Source: Pedobacter sp. ASV28
GTDB taxonomy: Bacteria > Bacteroidota > Bacteroidia > Sphingobacteriales > Sphingobacteriaceae
Length of the DNA: 64,000 nucleotides
Assembly (NCBI RefSeq): GCF_016428855.1
Contig: NZ_JAELTN010000024.1
Location: forward strand, 1 to 64,000
Reading direction: 5' to 3'
Below the pieces are notes generated by a model. It did no database searches, was not told the origin of the DNA, and saw only the letters and a list, made by a program, of their open reading frames with translations. Position 1 is the first letter of the stretch. Each line of letters opens with the position of its first letter. Below, piece after piece: positions 1 to 10,500 of the stretch. The position numbers and the translations under genes were made by a program.

Positions 1-121
<121 letters not shown>

Positions 122-1465
122 CCCCACGTACTGGTCAAGACCCTTGCTACCAAGGCAAAAGATGCCGAGGAGATCTATACCATCATGTCCAAGCCACTTC
201 CCATGCTCAACCCAAAAAAGGAAGATCCTGTTGCTACCGATTATACAATGTATAAGATCAAGCTCAACTTCGCACCGTTAAAAAGGTATTTTGTGGATAG
301 TCTCTTTATGCACGAGAATACCAGGCTAAACTATCTGAACACCTATGTGAAAATGTCCGACAAATCAAATGTCAGCTTTTACAGCATTGACCGTTTGGAA
401 AATGAATTTGACGATGTTGATCTGGGCAGTCTGGAACGCAATGCATCGGTCAGCATCAATGCAAAACTTTCACTGACCGGAAATTTGGGCACTAATGTAG
501 AGAATACCAATACCACAACCAGCAATGGCAACAATAATCAGAAGAACGGAAGCGAAGGAAACCTATATGATGATAAGGGCAATGTGGTTGGCAAGATAAC
601 CAACACGGGTGAAATCATACGGGTGAACAACAATACGAACACCAGCAGTGTTAAGAGCGGTGCTTCTGTTGGCGGCACTGGCGAGGTAGGCTACCTCAAC
701 AATGAAAGCATTAAGGAGGCCATTGCCGTTAAGCTGAGAACCATGAGAACTGGTTTTGCCTTTTCACAGGATGAAATTGTCATATCGCAGGCTGGCAGGC
801 CCAATGGTGAGGTTTCGATGAATACCTATGCCACGGTCACGCTTAAATTCGGGGGCGATCTAACTTCCATAAAAAACGTGTACACCTTTAAGGGCCTGTT
901 TAATGATATGAATGCACCCAACAAGGCAAGCGATCTGTCTTTTAGCAGGAGGCAGATCGAATACATCAGGTGCAACAAACTAAAGGCCATAGAACTGCCC
1001 ATTGAATTTGAGGGCGTCATCAGATCGGTAGAAAATATTCCGAAGCAAACGGGTGAAAATTCACTGGAATATGATGATAAGGTACATTACTACTATATTG
1101 CCAAGACTGCGGGTACGGCCGTACGCATCGACCCTTTCAAATACTGTAAAGAAGTGTATAGGGTGGAGATAAACGATAGGCAGGGCGATACATACCTCTT
1201 GAACATTGCATGGCGAACGGTCGAAGAACTTGATCTCTTCAGCGATGAGCAGCCAGAACAATTTATGCAATGGCTTACCCTGATGTTGTCCAATCCCACG
1301 GTGGCGAATTTGAGTACACCAAAATTCAGGTTATATTTTACCCGCGGCAATGGCATAAACAGAAAAACTATTGACGTGGTAAAAGAGAGCATGAGTGCCG
1401 CAGATATCAACTTGATAAAGACCCTTGACCTTTCTACATTAAACCGGCAGGCCCGTACTGATTAG
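122..1465 (+). CDS. Uncharacterised protein, 5' end missing (contig edge)
   Basis: About 447 codons remain, ending in TAG. The apparent ATG at 80 lies in the adapter index, so the first 14 codons of that open frame are artefact and the true start is off the contig. The visible protein is soluble. It has a low-complexity Asn/Thr/Gly-rich segment near residues 125-185 (with NTTTSNGNNN) between two structured parts, and no transmembrane segment or recognisable catalytic motif. I do not recognise the family. It converges with the small membrane-anchored protein at 1516-1920. A structural or surface role is possible but nothing here shows it. Confidence 0.75.
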   Translation, partial: PHVLVKTLATKAKDAEEIYTIMSKPLPMLNPKKEDPVATDYTMYKIKLNFAPLKRYFVDSLFMHENTRLNYLNTYVKMSDKSNVSFYSIDRLENEFDDVDLGSLERNASVSINAKLSLTGNLGTNVENTNTTTSNGNNNQKNGSEGNLYDDKGNVVGKITNTGEIIRVNNNTNTSSVKSGASVGGTGEVGYLNNESIKEAIAVKLRTMRTGFAFSQDEIVISQAGRPNGEVSMNTYATVTLKFGGDLTSIKNVYTFKGLFNDMNAPNKASDLSFSRRQIEYIRCNKLKAIELPIEFEGVIRSVENIPKQTGENSLEYDDKVHYYYIAKTAGTAVRIDPFKYCKEVYRVEINDRQGDTYLLNIAWRTVEELDLFSDEQPEQFMQWLTLMLSNPTVANLSTPKFRLYFTRGNGINRKTIDVVKESMSAADINLIKTLDLSTLNRQARTD

Positions 1466-1515
1466 TCAAATTTATTTTGATCGACAACAGGAGTTTAAAG
1501 TTATCTATTCAGTTT

Positions 1516-1920
1516 CTATTTGCCAACTGGCCTTTTGCCGGCCATTGTAATTCGGCTGTCCAGTCTGCTCAGTTCGTCTAGTTGCGTTTCCAAACTTTTG
1601 GTCATGGAGGTGATCAAGGTCTTGGTGGGTTTGGCCTCCAATGTTTTTTGCAGCAATTGGTCAGAAAGGTTGTACCCATAGGCTTGCTTCATGGCTTCTA
1701 TGTACATGCGGTAAGTAATGTTGGGAAAAATGTCCATGTCCCAAGCCTCGTTTGCATTGGCAAAGTCGGCGAGTTTCTGCTGCACTTGTTTAGACATGGT
1801 TTGGGTGGCCCTGAAATGGACAATAAAGTTTTCTATCTCTTCCTTTGGTTTGGCAAGGAAGGTTTTCTGATAGGTAAACCAGGCGATCAACAGGCCAATT
1901 ACGGCAATGGCAATTTCCAT
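1516..1920 (-). CDS. Small N-terminally membrane-anchored protein, unknown function
   Basis: 134 residues. The N-terminus MEIAIAVIGLLIAWFTYQK is a clear transmembrane anchor, followed by a charged, probably alpha-helical soluble domain (for example QTMSKQVQQKLADFA and a C-terminal ETQLDELSRLDSR). No catalytic motif is visible. The size and layout, one helix plus a cytoplasmic helical domain, resemble many uncharacterised accessory membrane proteins of Bacteroidota. It converges with the truncated gene on its left. About 210 bases with no recognisable gene or hairpin separate it from the STAND gene on its right. Function is unassigned; the gene call rests on a sensible protein and an ATG start. 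Confidence 0.6.
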   Translation of the reverse strand: MEIAIAVIGLLIAWFTYQKTFLAKPKEEIENFIVHFRATQTMSKQVQQKLADFANANEAWDMDIFPNITYRMYIEAMKQAYGYNLSDQLLQKTLEAKPTKTLITSMTKSLETQLDELSRLDSRITMAGKRPVGK

Positions 1921-2133
1921 ATAGATGGCATTAAGCGTTTAGAGGACATAAATTACGCAAATTGGTAAAAGGTTTAATCTAAAAATTAAAAAATATATCT
2001 TCTATACCCTCGCATTTAGTAATGAGCTAGGAAACAGCTGCCAAAGATCATACTATGGTCCCTTCTGTATTAAATCGGCAAAGCCATTTTTTTCTTCCAA
2101 TGTGATATATCTTTTATTTGGATACCGACAACA

Positions 2134-5100
2134 TTACTGCTCCAAATAGTTCCGTAATTCACTTTCTTTTTCTCTTTCAAGTTTTGCTTCCTGATCAAGA
2201 GCTTTATCATAGATTAGATCAGTGTAGCTATCTATCGCTGCTAATTCTGTTTCGGTAAATAAACCCTTTTTTTCATTAGCCCAGTATTTTACGTTTCTAG
2301 CTACATTAGCGCTTCTTAATTGTTTTGCTTCTATTAAATCCCTGATCATATTAACGATAGGAAGCTCAGCAGCTTCTTCTATATTATTCTCTTCTCTACT
2401 TTTCATAAGATTATATAGAGAATAGTCTCTTGTCAAGCATTTATAAGCTAGCTTCAAGCGTATGATTTGGGGGATAGAGTTTAAGTTTTCATTATGCGAA
2501 ATCGCCTCTATTAATGGACATATATTCTCCGACAGTTTATTAATCAATTCTTCTGATGCCCCTTTTAAAATTCTTTCGAAATAAGGCTTAACAGATGTTT
2601 TTGAACTTGTAGCCAAGTGAAAAATAAATAGTTCAGAAATCATATTGATCGCCGCTTCATTTTTTTCTTTTACCAAATCATCCAAAAACTCTCTCGGATT
2701 ATTGGGAAACTCTTCCCTAACTTTTCTATTAGTAAGTATATCATCAAAATAAGCCGATAGTGCAACCTTAAACCCTAGAGACGTGGGCTTTTTCAGATAC
2801 GCATCAAGTATAGTATTCCATTCTTTGTGTACCGAGTGAAAATGGTCATAGGTATTGGCTAGACCATGCATTACAATTAGCGATTGGACTAAAAGTTTTT
2901 CTGGTAATGCTACCATGATCTCTTCGGGAGTTAAACCTTCCGTAGAATATGAGGTTGCGGCCAATTGAATTTCACTTGATACTCCAATGGTGGTAAAGGC
3001 GAATAATTTGGCCAGTTGTGGCATATCAGGTAATTTTTCAAGAATAGTTCTCTTTTCGTCAGCATCAAGGTATTTCCAGTTAATGATCAATATCCTAATA
3101 AATTTGGCCTGGAATAATGGTAAAGAAATAGAAAAGCACGTCTTAATAACTTCCTTTCTCTTTATATCTGAAATACATTTTAGTTCATTATCTAAAAACC
3201 CCAGAAAAATCTCAGCCATCTTCGTAAAAACATGGTACTGGTTCAACTGTTTGAGCATCCAATTTGAAAAGGCCAATGTGATCTCTCCTTTTGCCCCATT
3301 TTCAATATGCTCATTGCGCAGTGTATCACTAAATCTTCCATGATTAATAAAAGTATCTAGAGGTAGGTGCTTAAAAAGAATAGGCATTAGTTCTCCCCAT
3401 AGGGACCACATTTCCTTTTGATCTTCATCTCGTATATTGTATTGCCAATCAAACGAATGTTGGGTATATCCAGCAGCAAACTGGGTGAAAAGTGAGGTCG
3501 CGTTTAACACCACAAACAAATCGTCAAATTTGTTTTTAATAAAACCCAGTACTTCGGCTTTCCTCTCTTTGGCCTTTATCTTGGGCCAAGATCTGAACAA
3601 GCCTTTTACCAACTGGTTTTTCACAAAAGGATTATCGTCAATATTAAGCTGTTTAATTTCATCAAATGTTTCTTGTGATAAACTGGCTGCAAAAAGGAAA
3701 GCAGTCATTTCCTTGATAAAACTTTCCTCATATCTAAAAAAGTCCTTTAATACATTTATATCATAACTGATATGCTCCTTTTTACCTCGGGTTATGCGTA
3801 TTAATGATTTTAGCAAACGATAGGCCTCAAGTGCGGATAAATGGTTCCGATTTGTACAATAGGTGCTCCATTCTTCTGACACCTCACTACTGGATCTGAT
3901 AACCCTAAAATCTTCCCCATTGAAAGAAATATTTTTCACATCTGGTATAAAGACAATATCATTCTGCCACCTATAGCTACTTTTGTCAAAACCTAAACTA
4001 CGTTCAAATCGTTCCCTCATTTGTTTCTTATTTTCATCTGTCATGAGATTGTAATGAGTGACCAAGAATATTAAGCTTGCATCTCGAACGGTTACAAAAG
4101 TTGATTTGGTAGCAGACAGTGCAATTTCAATCAATTCCATTCTATGCTGGGCGTTTTTAGCATTGCTGAATAACAAGTAAAGATTTTTAACGGCGTGTAG
4201 GGCTGATCTGTGGTTTAATCCTCCAATAATCTTTTTTATAAAAGTAATGGTGTCTTCATATCTGAATACGTTTCCATTGTCCAGCAACAGCCTGCCTGCT
4301 TCCTGGTAAATGGGGTGCTGAAAGAAAAATTCCGTAGAAGAAGCAGTAATATAATTGTAGTCAATCAAGCTTTCTAATGCTGGTCTGGTATCGACTGGTT
4401 TTGTTTCTCTGTATTCCTTGATTTTATAATCATCAAATTCTTGTTCCTCTCCAAACAGGCTTCCGCCAGTAGATTTGACTTCGACCAAATTTAGACCGGG
4501 TAGGTAGATAGGGTCATTGTCCAAAATATAATTAAAGTCTGTTTGTGTAAGACCAAACTGGGTATTGGCTCCAATGCCCAATAATTGCATATAGGTAAGC
4601 ACTTCATGTCCCTTTTTAAGCAGCATTTCCTTAATATCCGGAGCTTTGAAATTGGCCATATTCTTAATCTCTTCCCGTGTATACTTTTTGCCTTGATCGA
4701 TATGGGTAGCAAGATGGGCGAGCTGCCCCGGCTGAAAGGTATCTTGATCTGAAAAAGTTTCAATACAATCTTCAACGCTCCTGTAAAAAATGGGATTGAT
4801 TTCTTTTTCGCTATTGAACTTGCTCCATAATGCAAGCAGATAGTGTTTATCTTTAACCGTAACATCAACAAGATTGATATTTCTAAAATAGCGAGGCTTT
4901 TCAATGCCAGAGATTACTTCAAGGGTAGAGGTAATCACCAGGTAACGTTCTGTGGTAATGGACAGGTTAGTAATTAGGCTATCCAGTTTTTTTAGTTTGT
5001 TTGTATCAAAGTCTCCGCTATACTGTCCAAGGGGGTCTTCGAGGTAACAGATGCGGCCTTCGTTTACATTTTCTGATAAAAAACTATTTGCCGCTTCAAT

Positions 5101-6015
5101 TTCCATTACAGCCTTATAGTTGAAGGATCTATGTTCATCCAAGAACTGGCGAATTAAAAAATACGAGGTATGGGTTTTACCGCAGAGCGTTGTTCCATAC
5201 AGAAAAATTTTCTTATCTTTTTTTAGCATTGCATAGAGATCGTCCTCGTCGCCACGTTTTAGGTAAGATGTTGACAGGGCAGGTGGATAAATGCGAAATG
5301 AAGCCAACAGTTTTAAAACCCTTTCATGAATGTTTACACTTGTTGTTTTATGTTCCTTGACCAATTCAACAAGTTTGTTTCGTGCTTGGTTAAGTGCAGT
5401 TTGCGGAATGTGGTGATCGGTCAGGAGCTGGTCTATTTTAAATTTCAAAGTTGTGCTATCCAGCCTATCCAAAACAGAAATCCTGGACAGGATACCTTCA
5501 AAGTCTGCTATTGAAAGACTATTGAGAAACTGTAATATAAATTTTGTCCTATTATCACCTTTCCTGCACCTGCTTTTCAGAAGTTCCAAAAAGGCTTTGT
5601 TTTTTCCTTTTAGTGCAGGCTTGGTAGGTTTTATAAAAGTGCTTACATTGGCAACAAGCTTTAAATCATCAATGTCCTGTTCCACACGAGAAGAGGTAAA
5701 AATAAAGAACTCATCCAATGGTCTATTATGTAACCTTGAAAGCACAAATTCATCATCTTTATAAGCGGTAAACTTGCTAATACAATCTAAAAGGAAAGAA
5801 AGATCAAAATAGTCTATCCTGTTCTTGCATTCAAAACAAATCTTTCGGGTAATGCCTTTGCTGGCATCGAGAAATACCAGGGTAAGATCATCGTCTTTGG
5901 CTTTATCTATATAGACTTCTACTAATGTAGGATGTTTAATGTGGTAGAGTATGACAAAAACAGAGGCCAGATATTGGTAATCGTAGCCGTCAGGTCCATT
6001 AAGCGTTGCATTCAT
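2134..6015 (-). CDS. PD-(D/E)xK nuclease-like / nSTAND-type NTPase, Avs-like defence candidate
   Basis: 1,293 residues. The N-terminal ~150 residues look like a DUF4297/Cap4-type nuclease: an early GPDGYDYQYLAS segment, acidic D41-D43, then FECKNR with E62 and K64 as the ExK pair. A P-loop follows (GTTLCGKT, residues 274-281) and a Walker B-like YLEDPLGQ near 324-331, as in nSTAND3-type NTPases. The remaining ~800 residues are helical, Leu-rich and irregularly repeated, like the sensor solenoid of STAND proteins. In known antiviral STAND (Avs) proteins, such a C-terminus detects a phage protein, the NTPase oligomerises and the N-terminal nuclease cuts DNA. That role is inferred here. The gene is single and opposite in strand to FecR. 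A regulatory STAND protein is the alternative. Confidence 0.8.
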   Translation of the reverse strand: MNATLNGPDGYDYQYLASVFVILYHIKHPTLVEVYIDKAKDDDLTLVFLDASKGITRKICFECKNRIDYFDLSFLLDCISKFTAYKDDEFVLSRLHNRPLDEFFIFTSSRVEQDIDDLKLVANVSTFIKPTKPALKGKNKAFLELLKSRCRKGDNRTKFILQFLNSLSIADFEGILSRISVLDRLDSTTLKFKIDQLLTDHHIPQTALNQARNKLVELVKEHKTTSVNIHERVLKLLASFRIYPPALSTSYLKRGDEDDLYAMLKKDKKIFLYGTTLCGKTHTSYFLIRQFLDEHRSFNYKAVMEIEAANSFLSENVNEGRICYLEDPLGQYSGDFDTNKLKKLDSLITNLSITTERYLVITSTLEVISGIEKPRYFRNINLVDVTVKDKHYLLALWSKFNSEKEINPIFYRSVEDCIETFSDQDTFQPGQLAHLATHIDQGKKYTREEIKNMANFKAPDIKEMLLKKGHEVLTYMQLLGIGANTQFGLTQTDFNYILDNDPIYLPGLNLVEVKSTGGSLFGEEQEFDDYKIKEYRETKPVDTRPALESLIDYNYITASSTEFFFQHPIYQEAGRLLLDNGNVFRYEDTITFIKKIIGGLNHRSALHAVKNLYLLFSNAKNAQHRMELIEIALSATKSTFVTVRDASLIFLVTHYNLMTDENKKQMRERFERSLGFDKSSYRWQNDIVFIPDVKNISFNGEDFRVIRSSSEVSEEWSTYCTNRNHLSALEAYRLLKSLIRITRGKKEHISYDINVLKDFFRYEESFIKEMTAFLFAASLSQETFDEIKQLNIDDNPFVKNQLVKGLFRSWPKIKAKERKAEVLGFIKNKFDDLFVVLNATSLFTQFAAGYTQHSFDWQYNIRDEDQKEMWSLWGELMPILFKHLPLDTFINHGRFSDTLRNEHIENGAKGEITLAFSNWMLKQLNQYHVFTKMAEIFLGFLDNELKCISDIKRKEVIKTCFSISLPLFQAKFIRILIINWKYLDADEKRTILEKLPDMPQLAKLFAFTTIGVSSEIQLAATSYSTEGLTPEEIMVALPEKLLVQSLIVMHGLANTYDHFHSVHKEWNTILDAYLKKPTSLGFKVALSAYFDDILTNRKVREEFPNNPREFLDDLVKEKNEAAINMISELFIFHLATSSKTSVKPYFERILKGASEELINKLSENICPLIEAISHNENLNSIPQIIRLKLAYKCLTRDYSLYNLMKSREENNIEEAAELPIVNMIRDLIEAKQLRSANVARNVKYWANEKKGLFTETELAAIDSYTDLIYDKALDQEAKLEREKESELRNYLEQ

Positions 6016-6153
6016 ATTTGGATAAGGTGGTGTCTATTGATAAATCTACAATCAATAATTATATAATATAGAACTTTTTTCATTTTCATCTACTCCCTTG
6101 CCCCCACTCATCGGTCTTACTATCCAAACCGCCATAATAAAGTATAACGGCAT

Positions 6154-7359
6154 ATGGAAAAGGAAGAATTAAAAGACCTGTTGGAAAGATATGTGGAGAG
6201 CCGATGCACCGAGCAGGAAAAGGCATGGGTAGAAGACTGGTACAACAACCATCACCTAAAGGCCAACGTACCCTACACCCATCAGCAGATAGAGGCCGAT
6301 ACGGAAGAAGTTTGGCATAGGCTCAAGGTCACCAAACCTTTGGTATACCATAACTGGCTCAAATATGCGGGCATTGCCGCCGCATTGATCTTGGCCTACC
6401 TGCTGTTGTACGTATATTTCTTTAAGGACAGCGAGAAAAAACAACTGCCACAGCGGGCCTCCATGGAACAGGTACTGCCCGGTGGCGACCGTGCCACGCT
6501 TACCCTGGCCAACGGACAGCAGATCTCCCTTACCGATGTAGGCAATGGAGTGGTGGCCACACAAGCCAATATCAACATCAGAAAAACAGCAGATGGACAA
6601 TTGGAATACACCGTGCTCGATAGCGATACCGCAGGCAGCAGTGCCAATGTTCAGCTCAACACGATAACAACACCCAAAGGAGGCCAATATCAGGTGCGTT
6701 TGCCTGATGGATCAAAAGTATGGCTAAACGCCGCTTCAGCAATTACCTATGCCACCAACCTGTCTATATCCAAAGAACGTGTGGTGAAGTTGAGCGGCGA
6801 AGCCTACTTTGAAGTAGCAACTAAACTGAAGGAACAAAGCGGAAAACAAAAAGCAGAAAAAGTGCCCTTCATTGTAAAAACAGCCACACAAGAAATTGAA
6901 GTATTGGGTACGCACTTTAACGTAAGCAGCTACGCCGATGAAGAAAAAACAATAACAACTTTATTGGAAGGCTCGGTCCACGTTTCATCGTCATTTCGAG
7001 CAAGTGGAACAACGGGAAACCTAACAAGTGACGAAGTACGGCTCAAGCCCGGCCAACAGTCCGTTAACAGCAAGGGCAACCTAATGGTACAACCTGCCGA
7101 CACCGAACTGGCCACCGCATGGAAAAACGGATGGATGAAATTTAAGAGCGCCAAACTGCCCGACATTATGCGGCAGGTGGGACGCTGGTACGACATAGAC
7201 ATCAAGTACCAGGGCAATGTGGGCAACCGCACCATTAGCGGAGGCATGAGCCGCAGCTCCACCCTGCAGAGCGCCCTACAAATATTGGAACAGGCAGGCG
7301 TAAAATTCGAGCTGGTTACCGATGGAAAACGGAAAACGCTTTTGGTAAAAGCGCAATAA
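6154..7359 (+). CDS. FecR-family anti-sigma factor
   Basis: 401 residues. The N-terminal ~60 residues are the cytoplasmic sigma-binding part (LLERYVESRCTEQEKAWVEDW). One transmembrane helix follows at about 71-89, then a periplasmic FecR domain with the family signature around TITTPKGGQYQVRLPDGSKV and the LNAASAITY stretch, and a C-terminal STN-like region (GGMSRSSTLQSALQILEQ). Such proteins hold an ECF sigma factor and release it when the partner TonB-dependent receptor, here the SusC-like protein downstream, binds substrate. The ECF sigma gene usually lies directly upstream, but here a minus-strand STAND gene occupies that place. Residues around VSSSFRASGTTG are encoded by DNA resembling the GTCATTTCGA repeat seen at 12339. 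Confidence 0.93.
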   Translation: MEKEELKDLLERYVESRCTEQEKAWVEDWYNNHHLKANVPYTHQQIEADTEEVWHRLKVTKPLVYHNWLKYAGIAAALILAYLLLYVYFFKDSEKKQLPQRASMEQVLPGGDRATLTLANGQQISLTDVGNGVVATQANINIRKTADGQLEYTVLDSDTAGSSANVQLNTITTPKGGQYQVRLPDGSKVWLNAASAITYATNLSISKERVVKLSGEAYFEVATKLKEQSGKQKAEKVPFIVKTATQEIEVLGTHFNVSSYADEEKTITTLLEGSVHVSSSFRASGTTGNLTSDEVRLKPGQQSVNSKGNLMVQPADTELATAWKNGWMKFKSAKLPDIMRQVGRWYDIDIKYQGNVGNRTISGGMSRSSTLQSALQILEQAGVKFELVTDGKRKTLLVKAQ

Positions 7360-7445
7360 GATAATTAACCTGAACTATAAACTTAATCTTAACCGCCTAT
7401 GGCAAAGCACAAGCATAATTTTTAAAATTTCGAGTTGATAATTAA

Positions 7446-7504
7446 TTCCCCATCATGAAAAAAGCCAGGAGGTGCGCGAACACCTGCTGGCCTAAGTTGG
7501 GGAA
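7446..7504 (+). promoter_or_regulatory. Structured 5' leader of the SusC gene
   Basis: Two nested stems lie about 50 bases before the SusC start. The outer stem pairs TTCCCCA (7446-7452) with TGGGGAA (7498-7504). The inner stem pairs 7464-7474 with 7481-7491 (11 bp, one G-G mismatch) around a six-base loop CGCGAA. There is no U-tract, so it is not a terminator. It is probably part of the untranslated leader, perhaps a target for post-transcriptional control. Confidence 0.5.
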
Positions 7505-7551
7505 GTCCGAACAACTGACATCATTGCAAACTAACCTAACCCCACAAAAGT

Positions 7552-10500
7552 ATGAAAATTTATTTATGCCTGCGGCATCTATTGCGTGCGCATTGCCAGG
7601 CACTGTACAAAGCCTTTCTACTCATGAAGCTAACGGTGATCATAATTGTACTGACCTTTCTAAAGGTAAATGCCCATGTACATGCGCAGCAGATTACACT
7701 TACCGTTAAACAGGCACCCATTATAGAGGTGCTGGGCCAGATCGAAAAACAGAGCGGCTACCAGTTCTTTTACGACGATGAAGTGCTTGCCCCTACCCAA
7801 AAGGTAAGCCTTACGCTAAAGAACGCCGAAATTACCGAAGCACTGAACAAATGTTTTGCGGGCCAACCACTCGCATACCAAATTATAGATAAGACCATTG
7901 TCATTAAGCGCAAGGAAACCACTTTGTTGGACCGTGTTGGCAGTTTTATAAAAGAGCTGATCATGACCGGGCAGGTAACCGATGCCAACGGACAGCCCAT
8001 AGCTGGCGTAACGGTAATGGTAAAGAACAGCAGCACCACCACCATAACCGATGGACAGGGCAGATACACCATACGGGTACCCGAAAACGGCACCCTGATT
8101 TTTTCTTCTATAGGTTACGAAACCATAGAAATACCCGTAGCCAATAAAACCAACCTAAACCTCATGCTAAAAGAGGCCGTGGGTTTGTTGGATAAGGTAC
8201 AAATCATTGGCTATGGTACCACCACCCAACGTTTGAACACGGGTAATGTTGGTACAGTATCGGCACAAATTATAGGTAATCAGCCCATCACCAATCCAAT
8301 GCAGGCTCTCGCTGGTCGTATTGCAGGTGTTACTGTAAACCAATCCAATGGTCTTCCAGGTTCTGGAATGAGTGTACAGATAAGAGGTAGAAATTCCATT
8401 GCAGCAAGCAATGTTCCTTTATATGTTGTGGATGGGGTTCCATTTCCTTCTGATGCCTTGGTTGGACTTCTAACTACTTTTTCAAGTTCTAGCCCATTGA
8501 ATAGTATAAACCCAGGTGATATTGAAAGTATAAGTGTACTAAAAGATGCCGATGCTACCGCCATTTATGGAAGCCGTGCCGCCAATGGGGTCATACTCAT
8601 CACCACCAAAAAAGGACAGGCAGGCAAGACCAAGTTTGAGGTGAACCTGAACAACGGGTATGGATCGGTAACCCGTACGGCTAAACCTTTAAGTACTTCA
8701 CAATACCTGCAGCTACGGCGGGATGCCTTTGCCAATAGCGGTATTCTTCCTACGGCAACCACAGCACCCGATTTATTGGTATGGGATCAAAACACTGACA
8801 ACAACCTACAGGAATGGTATATGGGTAATACCACCCAACAGTGGGATGCCAATGGCTCCGTAGGTGGAGGAAGTGCTAAAACACGCTTTTTAATCTCTGG
8901 TAACTACCACCAAGAAAGTACAGTATTCTCAGAAAGTGACCGTTACAAAAGAGGTGGCGTTCATTTTAATATTTCCCATAAATCCATTAATGAAAAATTG
9001 AGTATAGATTTTATTGGTTTTTATTCTCAAGACAACAACCGATTAAAAAATAGTTTGTCTAATACAGTAGCAGCGATTGCTACATCCATACCCAATTACC
9101 CAATTTTCGACAATAATGGAAACTACAATTGGACAGCTAACTTAAACAATGTAGTAGCTGTTGGTAGCGCATATTGGAAAAGTCAAAACAAAAATCTGAA
9201 TGCTAATTTAAAGATTGCTTATCTTATTATCCCTGGATTAGAGATTAAAAGTAGTTTTGGATATAACAGATTAGATAATGAGATCATAAGGCCCAATCCT
9301 GCCTCAAGTATAAATCCTGCCATTACACTTCTAGGATCTAGTGCATTTGGTGAAAGTCATCAAGACATATTTAATATAGAGCCTCAATTGAATTTTACAA
9401 CTTCCATTTCAAAAGGAAAGTTCGAATTATTAATAGGTAATACGATCCAAGCGAATAACCAGAAGAGAATGTCTATCCCAGTATTTAGTTATATTAATGA
9501 ATTATTGTTAGAAAGTCCCGCTGGTGGTACTGTTGGCACTATAGAATATAGCCAAAGTCAATACAATTTTATATCAATCTTTGGTCGTGTTAATTACAAT
9601 TGGCTAGATAAATATATTGTAAATGCTTCCTTTAGAAAAGATGGTAGTAGTCGGTTTGGTACTGGCAAAAAATATGGCAATTTTGGTAGTATAGGTATAG
9701 CGTGGTTATTCAAGAATGAGGCCTTGTTGAAAGATAAGTTGGATTGGTTTTCCTTTGGTAAATTACGAGGAAGTTATGGTAGCACAGGTAGTGACGGTAT
9801 TGGAGACTATGGTTATTTAAGTCTTTATAATAGTAGTAGTGATTATGGAGGATCCAAAACAATTATTCCTTCACAATTGGCCAATTCAGCTTTTCAATGG
9901 GAGGTCAATAAGAAATTAGAGTTTGCCCTTGAATTGGGGTTCTTGAAAGATCGTATTTTATTAAACAGCGCATGGTATAGAAATCGTTCTAACAATCAAC
10001 TTGTTATTTATCCGTTACCTTCTACTACTGGTTTTTCGGGCTATACTGCAAACTTGCCTGCTGAGGTACAGAATAGTGGTTGGGAGTTTGAACTGAATAC
10101 ACAAAATATCAAAAAAAAGGACTTCGGCTGGAATACCTCCTTTAACTTAACTATTCCAAAGAATAAATTAGTCAGTTTTCCTAATATTGAACTGACTAGC
10201 TATGCAAATACCTATGTTGTTGGTAAATCTTTAAACTCAGTATTAAGATATCAATTTTTAGGCGTAGATCCTGCAACTGGTCTTAGCCAAATTGAAGATA
10301 TTAATGGAGTGACAGGTTTACAAGCCCGCTCTAGTTATAATAATCAAGGTGGAGATTATGTATTAGCTGGAAATAGAGATCCAAAATGGTATGGAGGAAT
10401 TAATAATAGTATTAGGTTTAAAGGTTTGCAGCTGGATGTCTTTTTCCAGTATGTTAATAAAAAAGATTATAATTTATACAATAACCAAAATGCTAATTCA

